From Pirellulaceae bacterium (GTDB lineage Bacteria > Planctomycetota > Planctomycetia > Pirellulales > Pirellulaceae): a stretch of DNA of 64,000 nucleotides. Position numbers and translations under genes: made by a program. Positions 46,362-55,278 of the stretch are shown here, in pieces. The stretch is from contig JAHBXT010000001.1 in NCBI GenBank assembly GCA_019636385.1, forward strand, positions 248,001 through 312,000, read 5' to 3'. Position 1 is the stretch's first letter, and each line of letters starts with the position of its first letter. Under the pieces are notes generated by a model. That model was not told the origin of the DNA, did no database searches, and saw only the letters and a list, made by a program, of their open reading frames with translations.

Positions 46362-49300
46362 ATGACTGACCTTAGCGGTATCGCCCGCCATCTTCGCCTG
46401 TCTGTTGATCAAATTCGTTTGGCAGTTGATCTGTTGGAGCAGGGGTATTCACCGGCCTTTATTCATCGCTACCGTGCCGACGAAACCGGCCAGCTAGCGC
46501 GCTCTGTTTTGTGGCGACTGAAATCAGAGGTCGATCGACAGCGGCGGTTGGATGCCATTCGTAGTCGAGCGCTGCAACACTTGCCTAAAGATGCAGTCCT
46601 GGATGCCGAAGCAGAAAAAGCCGTGCACGACGCTCGAACGGCTGCTGCGGTTGATGTAGCTCTGCGTTGCTTTCGCGCTCGCCGCAATTTGCTTCAGATC
46701 AGCGAGCCAACGAGTGTCGCGGGAAAATTGCTTGAATCGATGATCAAGTACAGTGGGCCTGCGATTGCAGATGTGACTGCGTGGGTAGCGGAAAGCCAAT
46801 CGCTGGATAGCCAAGCCGCGCAACAATTGTTGAATCAGACCGAGCGATTGATCGGCTCATTGATAGGCGGCGATTCGCTGCTGCACGCCAGACTGCGTCA
46901 AGCAGTAATTCGCAAGGCACAAGTAACGGTGCAGTCGATCGAGGAATCCAACAGTGCTGCGCCCACCAGTTCCTCCGACCGATCGCAACCATCTTCCTCA
47001 ACCGACAGCTCCAGCGACGCACACGATGATGGCCTGGAAGATCACCACCAGGGCGATCTGGCGGATGAACATGACGATGAAAGTGTTGGGGAACACGTCG
47101 ATGATACTGCGCTGGCTACTGAGTCTGAACTGAGTAGCAAAGCTGACAGCCTTGTAGCCGACAATACGGATGCACCGCCTGCTGACGGTACTAGCACCGC
47201 GCAGACCGCAGTGGCAGCAACGGATCCTGCCGCTTCGAAGCCAGCATCAAGAGCGTCTGCCAAGCTGACTCCGCGCCAACGACGTCGCAAATGGCTGATC
47301 TCGGCCCTCAGTCCGTTGCGAACGCTAAACAAGCCACTCGGCAAGTTATCCGCGTATCAGCAATTGATTCTGGGACGCGGCATGCGCTCCCAGCTCGTAA
47401 GACTGGTATTGAACTATGAGCCTGCTGTATTAACGGAATTAGCTCGAGACTCATTTGTCAGCCACAAGCATCCGCTGGCCGGATGGTTCACTGGTGCGGT
47501 AGCCAATGCGCTAGATAGCGGGTTGCGATCCAGAATCGAAACCGACGCGCTGATGGAATTGGAAGAGCAGGCTGGAGAACAATTGCTGGAACATGCCACC
47601 GACGATTTGCGGCGACATTTGCTGCGTCGCCCCGTTCGCGGGCATACGATTGCAGTAATCGACACCGTCGGACCAAGGACGGTGGTAGTAGCCATTGTAG
47701 ATTCAGCTGGACAAGTGCTGTGTTGTGACGAACTTCCGTGCTCTGTCCAACCGGATGTCGTATCGCAAAATGTTGTTCGGTTAGGAGAATTGATCCATCA
47801 ATACCGGGTGACATTAGTCGGATTAACCAATGGTCCGGCGCGTCGGTTTATGGTGGTTACCGTGCGCGAGCTGATGCAACAGAGCAAAGATAGTGGCCTG
47901 CGATGGACGATGGTTGATCGTAGTGGCGCCGAGGCATACGCTGGTAGTCGCATCGGACTCAAAGAACTGGCTACGCATAACCGTCGCCAGCGAGCGGCAA
48001 TTTGGGCGGCGCGCAGTCTGCAAGACCCGCTATTCGAGCTACTAAAAGTCGATGTGGGCCGATTGCGACTGGGTAGCTATCAACGCGAGTTGCAGCAAGA
48101 TTCGTTGCGACAATTGGTGCTGGATACCATCTCTGAGTGCGTCTGCTTGCGCGGTTTGGATACGCAGCATGCTAATCTTCGCGAACTGCAGTACATCCCC
48201 GGAGTGGGTCCCGATCAGGCCCAACAAATACATCAACTTGCCAGCAGCGGTCAATTGGTTAGCCGTCAGCAATTGCAATCGCAAATTACAGGTTGGTCAG
48301 ACGTGGACAAGCGTCAAGCCATTGGATGGCTGCGCGTTTTTGGAAGTACGTGTACTTTGGACGCGACGCTGATTCATCCCGACGATTACCGACTGGCAGA
48401 GCGACTGATTGAAAACAGCGAATTATCCGCGCCCCCCGCAGCACCTGCCGGCTGGAAAAAGCGAACCGTCGAACTGGCAGCTTCAGCGATTTTGGCAGAT
48501 TCCACCAGCTCAGCCGACAGCGGCGCAGTAGTCAGCGGTACTGCGGCTGAGGCTGGCGATAATTTGTCCGCTCCTATCACCGATGCTCACGGCACCAACT
48601 CTGATTCAGAGCCGATTGCCAGCGCAGATTTGGATGCAGAATCTCCTGACGGCGGCCAGCATAGCAATTCAGCAGCCATCATTGAAGTTTCCTCCGATAG
48701 CAATGAAAACGCAAGCGTTTCGGCAAGTACTGAGGATCAGTTGAGCCGTTCGGAGTCAGCTCAACCCGCCTCCCCGCCAGCAATGGTGCCCGAGTATCCC
48801 GAACAATTGCCGCCTGCAAGTACTTCCCCCGAACCGACTGTCGATATTGAGAAGCTGGCCAAGCAATGGCAGGTGGGACGAGCCAAATTGAAGTCGATTG
48901 CTCAAGCACTGCTGGACCCGCTGGGAGATGCGCGCTTGCAGGGTACTCCGGTACCCCTGCTGAGCGACATGCCAACTCAAGACAGCCTGCAGCCCGATAC
49001 GTGCCTGTGGGCAGTGGTCGTTGGAGTCGCCGAGTTTGGTGCGTTCGTCGAGATTGGTCCGAATTGCAATGGACTAGTACATATCAGCCGCTTGTCGCCC
49101 CATTTTGTTGAGGACCCGCATCAATGGGTTCAAGTCGGCGATCTGCTGCTGACTTGGGTGGTAAATGTCGATCAAAAACGCAATCGTGTCGCATTGACTT
49201 GCCTGTCACCCGCTCAGCGCGCTGCAGCGCAGGCTGAAGCTCAGCAGCGCGAAGCCGATGAGCGGTCTAGTCATGCGCGTGGCCGTCACCCGCAGTCTGG

Positions 49301-49835
49301 CGAGGGCAGACCCGAACGTGGTCCACGTCACGGTGTTGCACCGCGTGGCCAAACTAGCGGAGGACAGCCACCTGGTGCTGGGCAGCGGACAGGTGGTGGT
49401 GCACCTCACTCGGCCGTCCAAGGTGATACCACACACTTAGCTTCAAACGATCGGCGGCCTCGCAGTGACCAAGGTTACCGAGGTCGCGGCCAACAGGGCT
49501 CCGGTGGCGGGCGTGGCGCTGGAGGGCAGCGAGGCGGCCCGCGCGGTCGCGGGCGCGGACATGATGATTCCCGTCCTGCCAAGTCGGTGGTGGTGACTAG
49601 CAAACAACCCAAGGCACCGATAACACAAGCCATGAAGCAGGGTGATGAACCGCTGCGATCTTTTTCTGACTTGATGCAGTTCTACCAAGCTCAACCACAC
49701 GTTGAAGCCAGCGACGTCCCTGCGCCTGAAGCACCTCAAACTTCGACGGTACAGAATGTGCCCGAAACAGCTCCGGTAACAGCCAGCGGTTCTGCCGAGG
49801 CTTCAAGCAACCAGCAAGTTGATGGCCAGACCTAG
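46362..49835 (+). CDS. divergent Tex-like RNA-binding protein with acidic insert and RGG-rich tail
   Basis: A protein of 1157 residues. The N-terminal part (LSGIARHLRLSVDQIRLAVD, then SPAFIHRYRADETGQL) matches the Tex helical domain. An acidic, Ser/Asp/Glu-rich insert covers about residues 195-300. A YqgF/RNase H-like region follows (HTIAVIDTVGPRTVVVAIVD), with the expected GLD-PGxRTG poorly kept. Helix-hairpin-helix motifs (LQYIPGVGPDQAQQIHQLAS) come next, then a second low-complexity linker, and an S1 domain near 885-955 (VGVAEFGAFVEIGPNCNGLV, HISRL). The last 150 residues are Arg/Gly-rich. Tex is about 750-780 residues in other bacteria and affects transcription. A GTG at 46344 is an alternative start. 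Confidence 0.82.
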   Translation: MTDLSGIARHLRLSVDQIRLAVDLLEQGYSPAFIHRYRADETGQLARSVLWRLKSEVDRQRRLDAIRSRALQHLPKDAVLDAEAEKAVHDARTAAAVDVALRCFRARRNLLQISEPTSVAGKLLESMIKYSGPAIADVTAWVAESQSLDSQAAQQLLNQTERLIGSLIGGDSLLHARLRQAVIRKAQVTVQSIEESNSAAPTSSSDRSQPSSSTDSSSDAHDDGLEDHHQGDLADEHDDESVGEHVDDTALATESELSSKADSLVADNTDAPPADGTSTAQTAVAATDPAASKPASRASAKLTPRQRRRKWLISALSPLRTLNKPLGKLSAYQQLILGRGMRSQLVRLVLNYEPAVLTELARDSFVSHKHPLAGWFTGAVANALDSGLRSRIETDALMELEEQAGEQLLEHATDDLRRHLLRRPVRGHTIAVIDTVGPRTVVVAIVDSAGQVLCCDELPCSVQPDVVSQNVVRLGELIHQYRVTLVGLTNGPARRFMVVTVRELMQQSKDSGLRWTMVDRSGAEAYAGSRIGLKELATHNRRQRAAIWAARSLQDPLFELLKVDVGRLRLGSYQRELQQDSLRQLVLDTISECVCLRGLDTQHANLRELQYIPGVGPDQAQQIHQLASSGQLVSRQQLQSQITGWSDVDKRQAIGWLRVFGSTCTLDATLIHPDDYRLAERLIENSELSAPPAAPAGWKKRTVELAASAILADSTSSADSGAVVSGTAAEAGDNLSAPITDAHGTNSDSEPIASADLDAESPDGGQHSNSAAIIEVSSDSNENASVSASTEDQLSRSESAQPASPPAMVPEYPEQLPPASTSPEPTVDIEKLAKQWQVGRAKLKSIAQALLDPLGDARLQGTPVPLLSDMPTQDSLQPDTCLWAVVVGVAEFGAFVEIGPNCNGLVHISRLSPHFVEDPHQWVQVGDLLLTWVVNVDQKRNRVALTCLSPAQRAAAQAEAQQREADERSSHARGRHPQSGEGRPERGPRHGVAPRGQTSGGQPPGAGQRTGGGAPHSAVQGDTTHLASNDRRPRSDQGYRGRGQQGSGGGRGAGGQRGGPRGRGRGHDDSRPAKSVVVTSKQPKAPITQAMKQGDEPLRSFSDLMQFYQAQPHVEASDVPAPEAPQTSTVQNVPETAPVTASGSAEASSNQQVDGQT

Positions 49836-49836
49836 C

Positions 49837-49858
49837 GAGCAAATGTAATCGTTTGCTC
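49837..49858. terminator. hairpin between convergent tex-like and sua5 genes
   Basis: GAGCAAA (49837-49843) pairs with TTTGCTC (49852-49858) around an 8-base loop, immediately after the stop of the Tex-like gene and 11 bases before the stop of the minus-strand gene. It is positioned as a bidirectional terminator, although the stem is short and AT-rich. Confidence 0.4.
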
Positions 49859-49868
49859 TCCAGCTCAA

Positions 49869-50897
49869 TTACTCTCGATATCCTGCGGCCCGTTTTTGCC
49901 GATCGCGGAGCGCCGCACTTTTGTCATTGTGTGGCGGAACATGCACGTAGATCAGCGCGGCTCCCAAGCGGTCTGATTCGCGTAAGAATTCATAAAATCC
50001 CTGCATATACTCGCTGATACTGGCGAACCTCCGATGCAACAAAAAACACTTGTCGCCAACTACGCCAAGCGTCTGGTCACCTGCCTGTGCTGGCCATCTC
50101 GATTTGACGCTTGCACTATCTATCAACTCGGCCAGAGTACAATCTCGCAGCGCGGCCGGTGGCAACTCACACAACTCTGACATGCTTTCTAATAGTTTGA
50201 CTGGCGCAGACGGTTGATAGTGCGCGTGTCGTCTACCAGGACTAGTGGGGGGCTGGTCGCTGGTTTGTGGCTGGCAGGCTCGAAGATTCGCTACCACACC
50301 GCGCAGTTGATCAAACGTAATTGCGCCGCTACGCAGTTCCCTGGGCACTGGACCAGTACAATCCACAACCGTGGATTCAATCCCAATCGCGCAGTCCGGT
50401 CCCTTCAAAATGTAGTCCACGCGGCCATCCAGGTCTTCCAGGACAGATTGCCACGTTGTGCAGCTTGGTCGCCCGGACCGATTTGCTGACGGAGCTGCGA
50501 TGGGGTGACCGGCGAGCCGCAACAGTTGTATCGCTTGGGAATGATTGGGGATTCTGAGCCCAACGGTGTTTAAGCCCGCAGTCACCGCATCGACGATTGC
50601 CGGCTGTTTGCGAACAACGACCGTCAGAGGCCCTGGAGCAAACGCCGTCAACAGCCGCTGAGCAACTTCGTTGAGTTCTGCCGCTGCCAGCGACCACTGA
50701 TCCAGCCCTCCCAGATGCACGATCAGCGGGTTATCTGTGGGTCGTCCTTTGGCCTCGAACAGTCGCCGCACTGCTTGAGCATTGGTGGCATCGACGCCTA
50801 GTCCGTAGACCGTCTCGGTAGCAAACGCTACCAGCCCACCGTCGCGCAGCGCCCTTGCGGCCAAGCCGATGTCGTCAGTTACATGTGTGATTGTCAA
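49869..50897 (-). CDS. L-threonylcarbamoyladenylate synthase (Sua5/TsaC type)
   Basis: A protein of about 342 residues combining the YrdC/TsaC domain with a C-terminal Sua5 domain. It makes threonylcarbamoyl-AMP for the t6A37 modification of tRNAs that read ANN codons. The YrdC signature is ARALRDGGLVAFATETVYGL, then KGRPTDNPLIVHL, HPIAAPSANRSG and IESTVVDC with the RSGAIT segment. The frame is open to 50984 with a TTG there; no ATG exists at the N-terminus, and I place the start at TTG 50897 because the product then begins just before the conserved region. GTG 50948 is also possible. It is divergent from coaE. Confidence 0.85.
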   Translation of the reverse strand: MTITHVTDDIGLAARALRDGGLVAFATETVYGLGVDATNAQAVRRLFEAKGRPTDNPLIVHLGGLDQWSLAAAELNEVAQRLLTAFAPGPLTVVVRKQPAIVDAVTAGLNTVGLRIPNHSQAIQLLRLAGHPIAAPSANRSGRPSCTTWQSVLEDLDGRVDYILKGPDCAIGIESTVVDCTGPVPRELRSGAITFDQLRGVVANLRACQPQTSDQPPTSPGRRHAHYQPSAPVKLLESMSELCELPPAALRDCTLAELIDSASVKSRWPAQAGDQTLGVVGDKCFLLHRRFASISEYMQGFYEFLRESDRLGAALIYVHVPPHNDKSAALRDRQKRAAGYRE

Positions 50898-51062
50898 TCT
50901 TGGTAGCTCGCTGCGGGATGCGAATGGGTCTTGAAAAATTGGGTACACTATTGTGATTGGAGCGCCGCCAGCTTGGCAGGCCAAACATGGTCTGCATTGG
51001 AACTAGCGACATATAAAGTTTACAGCCGGGCTCGAATTCACTGGACTTCAAACGATCACCCC

Positions 51063-51710
51063 ATGGCAGATATTCCACCAGTCGCGTCTATGCGTCGAGT
51101 GCCCGTAATCGGGCTTATCGGCGGCATCGCTTCGGGCAAGAGTTTTGTCGGCCGCACTTTGCAGGAACTGGGAGCGGTGCGAATCGATGCCGATCGCCTT
51201 GGCCACGAGCTATTGGACAATATTCTGATCAGACAGCAGTTGGTACGCGAACTGGGCCCGGAGATTTTGACCACAGACGGACACATTGACCGCGCCCGCG
51301 TCTCTGCCTTGGTATTTGGCAACGATGAGCAATCACTCCGGCGGCGACGACGCTTGGAAAGCGTTCTCCACCCAGCAATTCACGAGGCCGCTATCCAACA
51401 AGTTCAAACTCTCTCGCACTCATCGCCGCCACCTACCGCCGTTGTTATCGACGCTCCACTGCTGGTCGAGGCCGGTTGGGATCGCATGTGTGACTGGGTC
51501 TTCTTCGTCGACACGCCGGAGTACGTTCGTCGCCAACGCGCAAGCCAGCGCGGCTGGTCGGAAAGTCATTGGCGGGATCGCGAACATACCCAGCTCGACC
51601 TAAACCGTAAACGCCAAGCCGCCACCCACTTGATTCCCGGTGATCTACCAGCACCGGAACTCAAACAGCGACTGGTGCAACTCCTGAATGAGATGCACGC
51701 CGGTGAATGA
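51063..51710 (+). CDS. coaE: dephospho-CoA kinase
   Basis: A 215-residue kinase catalysing the last step of coenzyme A synthesis, phosphorylation of the 3'-hydroxyl of dephospho-CoA. The P-loop is VIGLIGGIASGKSFVGRTL near residue 15. The conserved DADRLGHELL, the LLESVLHPAIHE-type helix (RLESVLHPAIHEAAI), VVIDAPLLVEAG and the ASQRGWSES region all fit CoaE. The longest frame starts upstream at 50931, but ATG 51063 gives a normal length. It is divergent from the Sua5-like gene. Confidence 0.93.
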   Translation: MADIPPVASMRRVPVIGLIGGIASGKSFVGRTLQELGAVRIDADRLGHELLDNILIRQQLVRELGPEILTTDGHIDRARVSALVFGNDEQSLRRRRRLESVLHPAIHEAAIQQVQTLSHSSPPPTAVVIDAPLLVEAGWDRMCDWVFFVDTPEYVRRQRASQRGWSESHWRDREHTQLDLNRKRQAATHLIPGDLPAPELKQRLVQLLNEMHAGE

Positions 51711-51803
51711 AGCCTCTTGCAACGGCTCAATATGCGTGCGTACTAACGCGACATGGGAGCATGTGGTCCATGGATTATTCGCGACGGTCAAATGCAACCT
51801 CAC

Positions 51804-53228
51804 TTAGGCTTGCGGTTCGGTCATGCGGTACGGGTCCAAAGCTTCTCGGAGCGTGGCTTCGGGCAGCAGTTTTTGTTCTTCACACAATTGGCGAATGGTC
51901 TTGCCGGTCGCAAAGGCCTCTTTAGTCAACTTGGCAGCTTTTTCGTATCCGATCAGCGGATTCAAACTAGTGGACATTGACAGACTCTGTTCGACGGCGG
52001 CTTCGCAAGTCTGAGGATTGGCCTCCAACCCCTGTAAGCAGAATTCCAGAAACGCCTTCACTCCGCAGCTCATGAGAGCGATGCTCTCGAGTACGCAGTG
52101 TCCCATAACGGGCATCATGATGTTGAGCTGAAAATTGCCGCCAGTGGCACCGCAGATGGTGATGGTTTGGTCGTTGCCCATGACGCGCGCGGCCACTTGC
52201 ATCAAGCTCTCACACATCACTGGATTTACTTTACCAGGCATAATTGAACTGCCGGGGGCGCGTTCGGGCAGGATGACTTCGAAGAATCCGCAGCGTGGCC
52301 CACTACCTAGCCAACGTATGTTATTGGCGACGTTAAACAAAGTATTGGCAATGGTCTTCAACTCCGCATGACACTGCACCAATCCGTCGCGCTGTGCGTT
52401 CGCTTCGAAGTGATTGACGGCTTCAACGAACGATATTCCGGTGTCTTCCGCCAGCGCAGCCGCCACGCGACTGCCAAATTCTGGGTGAGTATTGATACCA
52501 CTGCCAACGGCCGTTCCGCCGACAGGCAATTCCTGCACCGCTTGTAGTGCGAGTTCGGCCCGGGCCACCGACAGCTCGAGCTGTCGAGCAAACCCCCCGA
52601 ACTCTTGTCCCAATCGCAGTGGAGTTGCATCCATCAAGTGCGTGCGACCAATCTTGATGATGGAGTCCCAGGCGCTGGCCTTGTCGGCCAACATGCACTG
52701 GAACTCTTGCAAGGCAGGCAGCAAACGTTGGCGAATTTCAATCGCTACCGCCACGTGAATTGCCGTGGGAAACGTGTCGTTGGTACTCTGGCCCATGTTC
52801 ACGTGATCGTTGGGATGTATCACCTTCTCCTTGGCAAACCGATCACCGCCGGTTAATTCGATAGCACGATTGGCAATCACTTCGTTGACATTCATGTTGC
52901 TAGAAGTCCCGGAGCCAGTCTGATAGATGTCGATGGGGAATTGATCAGACAACTGGCCATTAGCTACTTCTCGCGCAGCTTGTAAGAGCGCAGTAACCTG
53001 AGTATCGTTCAGCGTGTTCTTTCCACTGCCAGTCAGCTTGCCAAGGTCGCGATTGGCAATGGCGCAGGCGTATTTGACAAGCGCCATGGCTTTTAGCAAC
53101 GCAGGCGGCAATGGCATACCGGAGACAGGAAAATTCTCTACGGCGCGTTGGGTCTGAGCTGAATAATAGGCGTTGGCGGGCACTTGCACGTCGCCCATCG
53201 AGTCGCGTTCGATGCGGTACTGAGTCAT
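51804..53228 (-). CDS. fumC: fumarate hydratase class II
   Basis: A 474-residue class II fumarase, which reversibly hydrates fumarate to L-malate in the TCA cycle. It opens YRIERDSMGDVQVPANAYYS and contains the SGSGTSSNMNVNEVIAN-type segment (TGSGTSSNMNVNEVIANRAI). Other conserved segments are HPNDHVNMGQSTNDTFPTAI and the superfamily signature GSSIMPGKVNPVMCE with the active-site Ser. Length and motifs are standard. ATG 53228 matches the family N-terminus. Confidence 0.97.
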   Translation of the reverse strand: MTQYRIERDSMGDVQVPANAYYSAQTQRAVENFPVSGMPLPPALLKAMALVKYACAIANRDLGKLTGSGKNTLNDTQVTALLQAAREVANGQLSDQFPIDIYQTGSGTSSNMNVNEVIANRAIELTGGDRFAKEKVIHPNDHVNMGQSTNDTFPTAIHVAVAIEIRQRLLPALQEFQCMLADKASAWDSIIKIGRTHLMDATPLRLGQEFGGFARQLELSVARAELALQAVQELPVGGTAVGSGINTHPEFGSRVAAALAEDTGISFVEAVNHFEANAQRDGLVQCHAELKTIANTLFNVANNIRWLGSGPRCGFFEVILPERAPGSSIMPGKVNPVMCESLMQVAARVMGNDQTITICGATGGNFQLNIMMPVMGHCVLESIALMSCGVKAFLEFCLQGLEANPQTCEAAVEQSLSMSTSLNPLIGYEKAAKLTKEAFATGKTIRQLCEEQKLLPEATLREALDPYRMTEPQA

Positions 53229-53576
53229 GCTGGTGGTTTTCTTTTGGATGCGGGAAAGCCGAAGGAAGGTGAACGAGCGTTCATCCTAACTTGACATCCC
53301 GAAATGCCAACCGCACCTAACGCACTAGCTGAAGAAGTGGCAGCTTGAAAGCTTGCTCATACTGCTGGAAATGGAACTATCCACGGGAAGAACTGGCAGC
53401 ATAGAATCCGGCTGACCTGCCCACGCCTTACACCACAGCCACCAGGCACTGCTAACCTTAAGTTCTAGCTGTTTGAGAATGTAACTTTTACAATCCTGGG
53501 AAGGTATGTTAATTGCCGCTCAGCTTCTCCGGAAGACATACAGGTAAGATGCTTTTTTCAACAGTAGCAGTCAGCC
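53229..53576. other. divergent gap upstream of fumC, nothing firm
   Basis: This 348-base region lies between fumC (minus) and the decayed kinase-like gene (plus). It should include the fumC promoter, but I see no clear hexamers, operator or repeat. Confidence 0.4.
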
Positions 53577-54980
53577 ATGTCCGATCAGGCACCTCGCGAT
53601 TGTACCGTTTTTAGGTTGAATCCTCTGGTTCCTTCGGATGCTCACGCCCAGACCGGCCCAGTTCAGAAACAGTCGCCAGGTGGGGTAGGCGAACTCCCCA
53701 CAGCAAAACTGGCCAACGGTCGATTCGAGATTCAACAGACCTTAAGTCGCGGTGGCTTTGCGGCTGTGTACCGGGCCTATGACCTTCAATTGAAGCGCGT
53801 GGCAGCATTGACGCTCCCGCATGGCAATATGCTGGGCAATCGATTACGCCTATGAAGGAGACGTTATCGGCTACCAGCCAGCACTTGGTGGGCTCCATTC
53901 ACAATTTGGCATCTGAGGTTATCAACAGTAGCTGCCAAGAATCCCAGGTTGGCTCTGGCGTCGGGATTGCCAAGGATAACCGCCAGGGGCAATGTGCAGC
54001 CGGTATTTATTTGAACCATGGCAGTTTGTCTGATGACACTCCATCTTGCAGCGCTATTAATCCGGCTAGGCGTTGGCCCAGCATCGAGATGTGGAATGGG
54101 GCTTGTTGAATCGACAGATTTGCAAGCAATCCGATGTCTTATGGAAATCCCCAGCTGCACGGCACGTTGGTCGGTAGAGTTTTAGCGGTAGGTGGCTGGT
54201 AGTCGGTGGTGTAGATGGGCTGATTACGATTCTGGATGGTCAAACTGGCGACATGATCCGACAGTGGGACTCGCAGCAGCTTGAAGTCAATGCAGCGGTG
54301 CTTAGTCTCGACGATGCCATCGCGTGTACCACCGGTGAAGATGGCAGTGTGGCGGACTGGCAACGGCCAACTGCTGTGGCGCTGCCAGCGGTACGAGATC
54401 TCCAATCGCTCATACGATCAAGTCCATCTACCACGGCTCAATCACCTAATCGTCCGTGGTAATCACAGTCAGTTGGCAGCGATCGACAGTCCAGTGGGAG
54501 CACATCTGGATGATTTGCCCAATCGAGTGGTAGGACATTGGATGTTGAAATCCGCTGGAAATGGCCAACAGTTATTGACCGAAGATCAAGCTCCAGAACT
54601 ATACATCCTAGACGGCGGTGCGCTGCAGGTGAACGTTCGCGTGTAACTGCGATCACGGCGTTTGACCGCCTTGGGGGTCGTGGAGCGAACTGCGGTCAGC
54701 CCCAACGGCGCTGGGCGGCTGTGGATACCAATGGTCCAGAATTAATCCTACGTGATTTGCGTCGCCAGGAAGTGGTGGATCGGATTGTGCTAACTGACGC
54801 CCCACAAAATATCGCCTGGTTACCGTATGCCGGCGACCGGACCCAAGGAGAGCTGCCGTTCTATTTGCTGATTGCCGAACGCCATGGTAGTTTTTTGACG
54901 TGCATTTGAATGCTGGCGGCAAGCTGGAGACACGTAAGAGCTGGTTCACCACTGGGCGTGAACGGTTACGAGGCGATTAA
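53577..54980 (+). pseudogene. decayed Ser/Thr protein kinase / WD40-like gene
   Basis: Several broken frames together look like one degraded gene. The first piece (53577-53855) ends with GRFEIQQTLSRGGFAAVYRA, the glycine-rich loop of a protein kinase; the following VAALTLPH lacks the expected Lys of the VAxK motif, and the frame stops soon after. Almost the entire kinase domain is missing. Around 54200-54370 in another frame GGVDGLITILDGQTGDMIRQ looks like a WD40-type repeat. The last piece, VVDRIVLTDAPQNIAWLPYA, shifts frame near 54895 and ends GKLETRKSWFTTGRERLRGD at 54980. Kinase-WD40 fusions are common in planctomycetes. The multiple lesions make it non-functional. Confidence 0.65.
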
Positions 54981-55084
54981 CCGTCGCCACAAGGATGAAT
55001 GGCGTTATTGAAGCGGGGACGAAGCAAAAGCGAAGACTTTTCTGGGACAGTCATCGGAACGCTCCAATCCGCCCCGGCGCCTAT

Positions 55085-55165
55085 CGACCCGTAGGGAGGT
55101 AATATTGGTAGCACGCGATCCGCCCACGCCGTCGCGTTCCGTAGGAACGCAATATTGGCAGAACG
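55085..55165. repeat. two degenerate 31-bp repeats with palindrome
   Basis: A 31-base unit at 55085-55115 recurs at 55135-55165 with 24 of 31 positions identical; both contain GTAGG and AATATTGG. The second copy includes GCGTTCC-GTA-GGAACGC (55134-55150), a 7-bp palindrome. They are probably remnants of a dispersed palindromic repeat in the gap 54981-55278. Confidence 0.5.
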
Positions 55166-55205
55166 AATCCACTACGGCGCTTTCGTCCCTAAGAGGGCTG
55201 ATTGG

Positions 55206-55232
55206 ACGATGGCCAGCAGATATGGCCATCGT
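55206..55232 (-). terminator. hairpin downstream of the Tyr/Thr/Val-rich protein gene
   Basis: ACGATGGCC (55206-55214) pairs perfectly with GGCCATCGT (55224-55232) around a 9-base loop. It stands about 45 bases after the stop of the minus-strand gene at 55279, as a terminator would. No U-tract follows, so it could equally be a repeat element. Confidence 0.4.
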
Positions 55233-55278
55233 ACGCCATAGGCCGAGGGAGGTCGCTGGAAGCCAAACAGACCAAAGA

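Noticed and set aside
46091..46363. Minus-strand frame of 90 codons upstream of the Tex-like gene
   Set aside because: It is incoherent in composition, overlaps the likely promoter and start of the Tex-like gene, and has no ribosome binding site.
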